DNA of 6,809 nt from Cytophagales bacterium (lineage in GTDB: Bacteria > Bacteroidota > Bacteroidia > Cytophagales > ES-bin-26), in contig JACMKY010000062.1 in the NCBI GenBank assembly GCA_014379925.1, positions 1-6,809 on the forward strand, in the 5' to 3' direction. Each line of letters opens with the position of its first letter. The stretch's first letter is position 1. Shown here piece after piece: positions 1 to 5,158 of the stretch. The translations under genes were made by a program, and so were the position numbers. Under the pieces are notes generated by a model, which saw only the letters and a program-made list of their open reading frames with translations, was not told where the DNA came from and made no database searches.

Positions 1-567
1 CAGATACACCACACCAAGTGGTTGCAAGGCGGCTGAGTGCATCTTATCGTAGGCCAGCACGCGGCAACCAAAACCGAGCATAATGCGGGCAAAGGCCGCG
101 CCGATCTTGCCAGTGCCAATGATACCAACCTGCTTGCCGTACAGGTCAAAGCCCATCAGGCCATCGAGGGTAAAGTTGTTTTCTTTGGTGCGCTGGTAAG
201 CCAAATACGTCTTCCGGTTCAGCGACATCAGCAAGGCAACGGCGTGTTCGGCGACGGAGTGGGGCGAGTAGGTTGGCACGCGCAGGATGCGGATGCCCAA
301 TTCCTGAGCCGTTGGTATATCTACCTGATTAAAGCCCGTACAACGCAGGGCCACCAGCCGAATGCCTTGCTGCGCCAGGGCGTGCAGCGTCGGGCGCGTA
401 AGCTGGTCGTTAACAAACACGCAGATTGCCTGGTGACCCGCCGCCAACTGAACCGTTTCGGGCGTCAGGGTCTGGGGCAGAAAAGTCAGCTGGTGTTGGT
501 GGTGGTGGTTGGCGGCCTCCAGAAAAGACTGCTCGTAGGAATGGCAACTAAAAAAAGCGATGTTCAT
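1..567 (-). CDS. ldhA: Fermentative D-lactate dehydrogenase (NAD-dependent 2-hydroxyacid dehydrogenase), N-terminal part
   Basis: Reading leftward from the ATG at 565-567, the frame stays open for 189 codons to the window edge, so the C-terminal part (family length about 330 residues) is missing. The enzyme reduces pyruvate to D-lactate with NADH in the cytoplasm, regenerating NAD+. It starts MNIAFFSCHSYEQSFLEAAN and contains VFVNDQLTRP (50-59), VALRCTGFNQVD (72-83), VPTYSPHSVAEHAVALLMSLNR (97-118, the segment typical of this family), AYQRTKENNF (123-132) and the Rossmann dinucleotide motif GTGKIG (151-156). These follow E. coli LdhA almost block by block, which favours D-lactate dehydrogenase over other 2-hydroxyacid dehydrogenases. 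The catalytic Arg, Glu and His lie beyond the edge and cannot be checked. No Shine-Dalgarno sequence is obvious, as is usual in Bacteroidota. It follows the thioredoxin-like gene on the same strand, but the 484-bp gap makes co-transcription uncertain. Confidence 0.9.
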   Translation of the reverse strand, partial: MNIAFFSCHSYEQSFLEAANHHHQHQLTFLPQTLTPETVQLAAGHQAICVFVNDQLTRPTLHALAQQGIRLVALRCTGFNQVDIPTAQELGIRILRVPTYSPHSVAEHAVALLMSLNRKTYLAYQRTKENNFTLDGLMGFDLYGKQVGIIGTGKIGAAFARIMLGFGCRVLAYDKMHSAALQPLGVVYL

Positions 568-1051
568 CGTGTTCAGGTTTTTGTTAGGAAAGAGTAGCGT
601 TGTTTGGTCAGGCTATTTAACCCAGGTTGCGCGGTAAGTCAGAATGCCCAAACCGCGCGGCGGCCGCCACGTCCTTTAGAACGTAGTCATCTACCAGGAA
701 TGGAGCGTCTTTGGCGGCTGCCGCTAAAGCCGATTGATGATTTTACCAAACCCCGCCCGGTCCACCGCGCCGCATCCGCGGACGGCGGCGCGGTGGACCG
801 GGCGGCTAAAGAGGCGGGGTTAGCGCATCTTACCGCCCAACTTGGGTTGGCCCTTCACCGGATTTTTATTCGGCTGATTGGGCAAAGACAATGGTCCGAC
901 ACGGATAGAAATTTACTTTCCCCCCGCTCCGCCGATGCTTTGCGGTATCCCGAACACGGGCAGCACTTTCAGGACATAAAACTGCTCAGCGGCATACGGG
1001 CATACGGATAAAAGGCTACAACTATTGGAAACGTGGGCAAAATGAATAACG
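568..1051. other. Gene-free stretch between the thioredoxin-like gene and ldhA
   Basis: No convincing gene is seen here on either strand. The open frame at 604-1011 (plus) reads as low-quality, Arg- and Pro-rich protein with no family resemblance, and it runs straight through the large hairpin at 749-821. Besides that hairpin there are only small dyads: gcgcgg/ccgcgc at 629-634 and 653-658, and ccaac/gttgg at 837-841 and 846-850. The ldhA promoter should lie in the part nearest 568, but no clear Bacteroidota promoter (TTG about 20 nt from TAnnTTTG) was recognised on the minus strand. Confidence 0.6.
749..821. repeat. Large GC-rich inverted repeat (REP-like intergenic hairpin)
   Basis: Positions 753-773 are the exact reverse complement of 785-805: a 21-bp perfect stem made almost only of G and C around an 11-nt loop, which itself contains the 8-bp palindrome tccgcgga (775-782). 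A second, nested inverted repeat, aaccccgcc (749-757) with ggcggggtt (813-821), flanks and partly overlaps the first, so alternative foldings exist. The element lies in non-coding DNA 231 bp past the stop of the thioredoxin-like gene and 182 bp before the ldhA start. There is no strong T-run on either side, so it is not a textbook intrinsic terminator, although such a stem could slow polymerase or protect an mRNA end. It is more like a dispersed palindromic repeat. Whether other copies exist in the genome cannot be seen from this window. Confidence 0.7.
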
Positions 1052-1372
1052 TCAAGCAGTTAACCGACGTTGAATCAACACAATGAGCGTGGCCTCATCG
1101 GACATGCCCACCTGCCGCCACAGTTCGATGCCCTGCCTTACCAGCACGAACGCGGGGGTGTGGGTAATATCAAAACTCCGAACAACGTCGGGGTGGTTGA
1201 CTTTGTCAATCCGGAGTACGCGCAGCAGGCCACCGAGATGCGCTTGTAGCGAATCGGACAGGGCGACCAACGACGCCCATTGCTGGCGGTCAGCCCGCTC
1301 CGGAGGCATGAAGACCAGCAAAACCGCCGACTGGGCGGGAATCAGTGGAGAATGTGGATCATCAAGTTTCAT
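1052..1372 (-). CDS. Cysteine-free thioredoxin-like protein
   Basis: A 106-residue protein starting at the ATG at 1370-1372. The thioredoxin-fold pattern is visible: a first core strand AVLLVFMPPE (16-25), a second strand LLRVLRIDKVNHPDVVRSFDI (49-69, matching the thioredoxin segment with D56 and 'P-x-V-x-x-x-F-x-I'), the cis-proline segment TPAFVLVRQG (72-81, P73) and a final strand plus helix ELWRQVGMSDEATLIVLIQ. The length equals a single thioredoxin domain. The WCGPC active site is replaced around MPPERA (22-27), and the whole protein has no cysteine, so it cannot perform dithiol-disulfide exchange. There is no signal peptide, so it is probably cytoplasmic. A binding, chaperone or regulatory role is inferred; the partner is unknown. 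It is divergent from the kinase-regulator operon and upstream of ldhA on the same strand. The fold call is fairly sure, the function open. Confidence 0.75.
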   Translation of the reverse strand: MKLDDPHSPLIPAQSAVLLVFMPPERADRQQWASLVALSDSLQAHLGGLLRVLRIDKVNHPDVVRSFDITHTPAFVLVRQGIELWRQVGMSDEATLIVLIQRRLTA

Positions 1373-1383
1373 ACTTAGGTGGC

Positions 1384-1405
1384 CTTCTGTATTCGAAGAC
1401 AGAAG
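1384..1405. promoter_or_regulatory. 22-bp near-palindrome, candidate operator upstream of the thioredoxin-like gene
   Basis: The arms cttctgt (1384-1390) and acagaag (1399-1405) are exact reverse complements, and the centre holds the palindrome ttcgaa (1392-1397). Only the pair 1391/1398 breaks full two-fold symmetry. It begins 11 bp upstream of the ATG of the minus-strand thioredoxin-like gene, in the divergent region it shares with the kinase operon. This symmetry fits a dimeric DNA-binding protein. It could equally form a hairpin in the mRNA leader and hide the start codon. It does not match the TTGAT-N4-ATCAA Fnr consensus, so the nearby Crp-type regulator is not a proven ligand. Confidence 0.4.
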
Positions 1406-1608
1406 CGACGATTGTCACAACCGGGGATCAGCCAACATCCGTGCGAATACCGGTTGATCCAATAATTGACGTAAAAGTGGGCGTTTGACTAACCAAATGC
1501 ACTGACGTTGGTCAGGCGTTATCCTGATTGTTGGTCGTTTTTGGAAAATTGGGGGTAATTTGGTGCGGGAATCCCGTTGGTAAGTGCCGATGGCGGGTTC
1601 ATTGCCGT

Positions 1609-3225
1609 ATGCTGACCGACCTGTATTCAAACGCCTTAACTGACCTGCTTTTCGAGAAAAGTGACAACTTCATCGGCATCTACGACCTGAGCGAAGAGCG
1701 GTTTATCCGCGTCAACCCGGCCGGGGTGCGGATGCTGGGGTTCTCCTCGGAACGGGCCCTGCTAACCGATCCCGTCCGATCCCGGTCGCTGCGGACGCAA
1801 CCACTGGAGGGTGAACACTGGACCAGCCTGATTGAGCGCATTATTGGGGTCGGGCACCACGAAGAGACCGCCCAAATCGGGCGGCAGGACGGTCAAACGT
1901 TCCAGGGGCGACTCATCATCCGGGCCTTTACCGCCCACAACCGCCCCTATGCCCTCATCCGGCTCATTGATCAGGGGCGGCTGCACCAGGCCGAGCGCGA
2001 ACTGGACCACAGCGTCCGACGCTACGAGGCCATCTTCTCCAACGCCACCATCGGCATCATCGTCGGCGATCAGCAGGGCCGCATCGTATCGGCCAATCAA
2101 CTGGCCGATCAGCTGTTCGGCTACGCGGCCGGCGAATTGGTGACGCTGACCATCGAGCAGTTGGTACCTACGGGCGTGAGCCGCTACCACGAGAAACTCC
2201 GGCAATCGTTTAATGCCAATCCCCAGGTACGGGTGATGGGTCATCCCCGCGAACTGCACGCCCAGCGCCAGGATGGCTCGGTGTTTCCGGTCGAGATCAG
2301 CCTGAGCCATTTCCGGCTCGAGGAGGAACCCTACGTGGTGGCCTACATCATCGATATTACGCTCAAGAAAGGAGCCGAGCGGCAACTGCTGGCGCACCGC
2401 GACCACATCGAACGGCTCAACGCAGATCTGGAGCAGAAAGTGGCTGACCGCACGCACGCCCTCCTGAATACCCTCGACCAGTTGGAGCAGTCGAAAGACG
2501 AACTGGCCAAGGCCCTGGTGGCCGAGCGGAAACTGGGCGAATTGAAATCCCGCTTCGTATCGATGGCCTCCCACGAGTTTCGCACTCCGCTGACGGTGTT
2601 GCAGACCTCGGCCACCTTGATCGAGAAGTACGCCGGTGGCGACCAGCAGGATAAACGTCTCAAGCACCTTAACCACATCCGGGCGTCGGTCCACCACCTC
2701 AACGCCATCCTCGAAGAATTTCTGTTGGTGGGCAAGATCGAAGAGGGCAAGGTCGAAGCCCACCCCGCTGAGGTTGACGTGGCGCGATTGGTGAGCGAAA
2801 CCGTGGCCGATATGCGAAGCACGTTGAAACCTAAACAGACGGCGCAAACCCACTTGTCGGGTCTGGTCCCGGTCTGGCTCGACCCCTCGCTGCTGCGTAA
2901 GATCCTGGTCAATCTACTCTCCAATGCGGTGAAGTATTCCGGGCCGGGATCGGTGGTGACCGTGCGGGGAACCTGCACGGACCGGGCGTTGACGCTGGTT
3001 GTGCAAGATCAGGGCGTGGGTATTCCGGAAGAAGACCAGCAACACCTCTTCGAGCGGTTCTTCCGGGCCAGGAACGCGGTCAACCTCGCCGGCACCGGAC
3101 TCGGCCTGCACATTGTGGGCCGCTACGTGGAGCTGATGGGGGGCCAGGTGTCGCTGCAAAGCGCGTTGAACGAAGGCACCACCGTTACCTTGATCCTTCC
3201 CTATGGAAACCATCCTGTTGATTGA
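1609..3225 (+). CDS. Cytoplasmic PAS-domain sensor histidine kinase
   Basis: A 538-residue kinase that should autophosphorylate on His and pass the phosphate to the regulator encoded next. In order: a degenerate PAS-like domain (about 18-115, NFIGIYDLSEERFIRVNPAG); a clear PAS domain (137-258, from RRYEAIFSNATIGIIVGDQQ to YIIDIT); a coiled-coil linker (265-316); the dimerisation and phosphoacceptor box SMASHEFRTPLT with H322; then the ATPase domain with N-box LLSNAVKYS (N439), G1 box DQGVGIPE (D467), F-box LFERFFRA (480-487) and G2 box GTGLGLHI (495-502). All catalytic motifs are intact. No membrane segment is present, so the signal is intracellular; no cofactor residue can be assigned in the PAS domains. 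The ATG at 1609 was chosen over an upstream TTG at 1528 because the intervening 27 codons are unlike the family. A weak promoter-like pair, TTG (1531-1533) and taatttg (1556-1562), lies before it. The gene overlaps the regulator by 23 bp, implying translational coupling. Confidence 0.95.
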   Translation: MLTDLYSNALTDLLFEKSDNFIGIYDLSEERFIRVNPAGVRMLGFSSERALLTDPVRSRSLRTQPLEGEHWTSLIERIIGVGHHEETAQIGRQDGQTFQGRLIIRAFTAHNRPYALIRLIDQGRLHQAERELDHSVRRYEAIFSNATIGIIVGDQQGRIVSANQLADQLFGYAAGELVTLTIEQLVPTGVSRYHEKLRQSFNANPQVRVMGHPRELHAQRQDGSVFPVEISLSHFRLEEEPYVVAYIIDITLKKGAERQLLAHRDHIERLNADLEQKVADRTHALLNTLDQLEQSKDELAKALVAERKLGELKSRFVSMASHEFRTPLTVLQTSATLIEKYAGGDQQDKRLKHLNHIRASVHHLNAILEEFLLVGKIEEGKVEAHPAEVDVARLVSETVADMRSTLKPKQTAQTHLSGLVPVWLDPSLLRKILVNLLSNAVKYSGPGSVVTVRGTCTDRALTLVVQDQGVGIPEEDQQHLFERFFRARNAVNLAGTGLGLHIVGRYVELMGGQVSLQSALNEGTTVTLILPYGNHPVD

Positions 3226-4279
3226 AGACAACGACGCGATCCGCGAAAACACCGCCGAGATTCTGGAACTGACCGGCTACACGGTCCATACGGCCGAAAA
3301 CGGGAAGATTGGCGTGGAAAAGGCCCTGGCCAACCAGCCCGACCTGGTCATTTGCGACATCATGATGCCGGTGCTGGACGGTTACGGGGTGTTGCACATC
3401 TTCAACAAAAACCCGCAACTGTCGGGGATACCGTTCATTTTCCTGAGCGCCAAAATCGAGCGGACCGACTTTCGCAAAGGCATGGAACTGGGGGCCGACG
3501 ACTACCTGACCAAACCCTTCGACGAGTCGGAACTGCTCACGGCCATCGAGGGGCGATTGAACCGCTTCCGAAACGTCGGGGGTGCGGCCCTCCGGGCGTC
3601 CCACCCGAAGCCCGATTACAACCTTGGGCAAGACGGGCTGAACCAATTCCTGGACGATGCCCGGCGGGTGGGCAGCCTGCAAAGCCTGTCGGCCGAGCGC
3701 AAGTTACACGCCGTGCGCAAAAAGCAGTACGTGTATTTGGAAGGCGACGAACCCAGCCGGCTGTATTTTCTCCAGTCCGGCAAAGTTAAAACCGTGCGTA
3801 CCAATGCCGATGGCAAACAACTCATCACGGGCCTCTACAACCCCGGCGACTTTTTCGGCTATTTTGCGTTGCTCGAAAACAGTGATTACGGCGACTCGGC
3901 CGTGACGCTGGAGGATGCCGAGCTGGTTTACATCCCCAAGGACGATTTCCAGCGGTTGCTGCTGGCCAGTCCGGCGGTGAGCGGGCAGTTCGTCAAATTG
4001 TTGGCTGGCCGGGTGGGCGAACGGGAAGCGCAGTTGTTGGGCATGGCCTACAACTCCCTCCGACGACGGGTGGCGGATACGCTGTTGCGCCTGCACGGGC
4101 AGCCGCCCGACGGGCTTATTCAACTCTCACGGGATGACTTGGCCAACCTGATCGGCACGGCTACTGAGTCACTGATCCGTACCCTGAGCGAGTTTAAACA
4201 GGATGGTCTGGTTGAAATGACTTCAGGGGGTGGCATCCGGGTCTTGCAGCCGGAAAAGTTGCGCCGGGCCAACTGGTGA
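3203..4279 (+). CDS. Response regulator with Crp/Fnr-type output (receiver, cNMP-binding fold, winged HTH)
   Basis: A 358-residue transcription factor. The N-terminal receiver (2-123) has acidic-pocket residues E8 and D9, phosphoacceptor D52 in VICDIMMPVLDGYG, switch residue S82 and the invariant K104 in YLTKPF. After a linker (about 124-160) comes a cyclic-nucleotide-binding beta-roll (about 165-255, YVYLEGDEPSRLYFLQSGKV and YNPGDFFGYFALLENSDYG), a dimerisation helix (about 256-282), and a Crp-type helix-turn-helix (288-350) with LSRDDLANLIGTATESLIRTL. In the phosphate-binding cassette the sequence is YGDSAVT, without the Arg that holds the cAMP phosphate in E. coli Crp, and no Fnr-like cysteine cluster is present. 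Control is therefore probably by phosphorylation from the overlapping kinase rather than by cAMP or an Fe-S cluster (inference). The start ATG at 3203 lies inside the kinase gene, a 23-bp overlap that supports a cognate pair. Targets are unknown; nearby ldhA and the thioredoxin-like gene are candidates. Confidence 0.95.
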   Translation: METILLIEDNDAIRENTAEILELTGYTVHTAENGKIGVEKALANQPDLVICDIMMPVLDGYGVLHIFNKNPQLSGIPFIFLSAKIERTDFRKGMELGADDYLTKPFDESELLTAIEGRLNRFRNVGGAALRASHPKPDYNLGQDGLNQFLDDARRVGSLQSLSAERKLHAVRKKQYVYLEGDEPSRLYFLQSGKVKTVRTNADGKQLITGLYNPGDFFGYFALLENSDYGDSAVTLEDAELVYIPKDDFQRLLLASPAVSGQFVKLLAGRVGEREAQLLGMAYNSLRRRVADTLLRLHGQPPDGLIQLSRDDLANLIGTATESLIRTLSEFKQDGLVEMTSGGGIRVLQPEKLRRANW

Positions 4280-4427
4280 GCCAACCCAGCGGATGACGAC
4301 AATCATTTTCATTTAACCAGCAAGGTTCCTGACACTCTGCGCGGTTGAATCCCATCTTCTGCGCTTTTTTCTGCTGAGAATGGACCCGGAGCAGTTTTAG
4401 GGTTCCGGTACCGGCCTTTTCGGCTTT

Positions 4428-4479
4428 CCTCCCTTTTGAAGGGGGCCAACGCGGCACGGTCGGGGGTGAGGTTCGGGGT
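4428..4479. repeat. Probable Bacteroidota-type intergenic repeat (CCCTTTTGAAGGG hairpin plus GGGGGTGAGGTT)
   Basis: A small hairpin, ctccctt/aaggggg (4429-4435 with 4439-4445, loop ttg, one G-T pair), is followed by ggcc and, after a spacer, by cgggggtgaggtt (4461-4473). Hairpins of the form CCTCCTTTTGAAGGAGGGG followed by a GGGGGTGGTT-like tail are, from my general knowledge, frequent dispersed repeats between genes in this phylum, and this looks like a diverged copy. The function is unknown. The assignment rests on pattern memory, not on a second copy inside this window. Confidence 0.4.
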
Positions 4480-4483
4480 AATT

Positions 4484-4536
4484 GACAAAAAACAAATTTT
4501 CTGCTTGCCTTCGGGTTATTTTTTTTATTATTTGTC
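4484..4536. terminator. Candidate A/T-rich terminator, possibly bidirectional
   Basis: The end arms gacaaa (4484-4489) and tttgtc (4531-4536) are complementary, and A-rich 4490-4496 can pair in part with the T-run side (4519-4530). At the tip sits ccttcggg (4508-4515), a CC-TTCG-GG unit that would form a stable UUCG tetraloop, followed closely by eight T (4519-4526). It lies about 205 bp beyond the regulator stop and before the RHS-like gene, a suitable place to separate the two units. The stem is imperfect and AT-rich, so the call is tentative. Confidence 0.35.
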
Positions 4537-4645
4537 CACCGCATTGCATCCGTAGTCGGTAGCCCAAGGCGCGTTCCCCTTTTCAACCGAGGAGTTGATC
4601 AGGCCGGTTTTTTCAGTCGATCAGCCGTGGATCATCCGTTCTTTA

Positions 4646-4678
4646 TTTTGCTTCCAACCAGCTATTTATAATGCTTTG
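4646..4678 (+). promoter_or_regulatory. Candidate Bacteroidota-type promoter for the RHS-like gene
   Basis: TTTTG (4646-4650) is followed after 20 nt by ATGCTTTG (4671-4678), close to the Bacteroidota -33 TTTG / -7 TAnnTTTG pattern but with AT in place of TA. A TATAAT (4667-4672) overlaps it, but its spacing to the TTG is too short for a classical sigma-70 promoter. The arms ccagc/gctgg (4658-4662 and 4678-4682) flank the -7 region. The start codon is 73 nt downstream. This is a weak match in an AT-rich stretch. Confidence 0.3.
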
Positions 4679-4750
4679 CTGGCTGTCTTCCCCATCCCCC
4701 GCCCAAACGCCGCTCGCTGGTGAGGCAAAACCAACGACCTAAACAATTTT

Positions 4751-5158
4751 ATGACACCCAACGCTGTTCGAAAGACCACCCGCCTTTGGCTTACGCTTTC
4801 CTACCTGTTTTCTTCGGCTTGCCTCTGGGCACAAACCGGCGGAAATGCGGCGTCAGAACTTCCGAAAGTAATTCCGCCCTCGCCCGAAGCGGCGGCTTTG
4901 GGCAAGTACGGAGCCCTTCCCGTTGGTCTTTACACGGGCGTTCCGTCCATTTCCGTCCCGCTTTACGAAATCAAGGGTCGGAGATTGACTTTGCCCGTTT
5001 CGTTGAACTACCACGCCAGCGGCGTGAGGGTGGATGAAGTGGCTTCCTGGGTGGGCCTGGGCTGGACGTTGAACGCCGGTGGCGTGATCACCCGCTCGGT
5101 GAAAGGAATGCCCGATGAGCAAGACTACCTGACTGGCAACTACCTTATCCCCGACTGA
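4751..5158 (+). CDS. RHS/YD-related exported protein, N-terminal fragment (before frameshift)
   Basis: The frame gives 135 residues and ends at TGA 5156-5158. The start has a signal peptide: basic residues R7, K8 and R11, hydrophobic LWLTLSYLFSSACLWA, likely signal peptidase I cut after A27 (before QTGG). After a Pro- and Ser-rich linker comes the signature start of large RHS-like proteins of Bacteroidota: PSPEAAALGKYGALPVGLYT (about 43-62), GVPSISVPLYEI, LTLPVSLNYHASGVRVDEVA, SWVGLGWTLNAGGVITRSVKG (about 99-119). Such proteins normally run on for hundreds to thousands of residues, so 135 is far too short, and the missing part continues at once in another frame (5152-6809). The two pieces belong to one gene. 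It follows an AT-rich leader (ctaaacaatttt). Family members are thought to be cell-surface or secreted beta-rich shells; no activity can be assigned here. Confidence 0.75.
   Translation: MTPNAVRKTTRLWLTLSYLFSSACLWAQTGGNAASELPKVIPPSPEAAALGKYGALPVGLYTGVPSISVPLYEIKGRRLTLPVSLNYHASGVRVDEVASWVGLGWTLNAGGVITRSVKGMPDEQDYLTGNYLIPD
5149..5158 (+). other. Frameshift site in the RHS-like gene
   Basis: The upstream frame reads Ile-Pro-Asp-stop at 5147-5158. The coherent protein continues with codon ctg at 5155, one base back (-1). The switch falls at four C (5149-5152). One additional C would join the halves as ...NYLIPRLTNTNQLVDF... without loss. The alternatives are a real 1-bp deletion, a sequencing or assembly error, or slippage of the ribosome on CCC at this run; no downstream pseudoknot was evident by eye. 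Confidence 0.75.

Larger units (their letters stand above)
4280..4750. other. Intergenic region between the regulator and the RHS-like gene
   Basis: No gene is supported here: frames are short and read as non-protein. It contains a probable dispersed repeat (4428-4479), an A/T-rich dyad with a T-run (4484-4536) and a promoter candidate (4646-4678), listed separately. A minor feature is gcgc (4339-4342) and gcgc (4361-4364) followed directly by six T (4365-4370), a very weak terminator candidate close behind the regulator stop. A 10-bp palindrome ccggtaccgg lies at 4405-4414. Base composition becomes more AT-rich from about 4484 on. Confidence 0.55.

Noticed and set aside
37..597. 186-codon open frame on the plus strand
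   Set aside because: It is antisense to the clear lactate dehydrogenase coding frame, and its protein has no family resemblance.
604..1011. 135-codon open frame on the plus strand
   Set aside because: It runs through the large GC-rich hairpin, reads as Arg- and Pro-rich non-protein and has no recognisable motif; long frames arise easily in GC-rich DNA.
1069..1079. Palindrome gttgaatcaac resembling a compressed Fnr-type site
   Set aside because: It lies inside the 3' end of the thioredoxin-like coding sequence and lacks the 4-nt spacer of the TTGAT-N4-ATCAA consensus.
1083..1457. 124-codon open frame on the plus strand opposite the thioredoxin-like gene
   Set aside because: Ser-, Arg- and Thr-rich shadow of the real minus-strand gene.
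1465..1480. ttgatcc-aataatt in the divergent region as a possible Fnr box
   Set aside because: Only the left half matches TTGAT; the right half does not resemble ATCAA.
1415..1630. 71-codon open frame on the minus strand across the kinase start and divergent region
   Set aside because: Its C-terminal part (LVKRPLLRQLLDQPVFARML) looks somewhat protein-like and it ends 42 bp before the thioredoxin-like start, so it may be a remnant. However, it overlaps the kinase start, its first half is unconvincing and no family is recognised.
1762..2853. 363-codon open frame on the minus strand
   Set aside because: Although long, it lies entirely opposite the histidine kinase, whose catalytic motifs fix the true frame; it is a GC-skew shadow.
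3185..4123. Minus-strand open frames opposite the response regulator
   Set aside because: Shadows of the receiver-Crp gene without family features.
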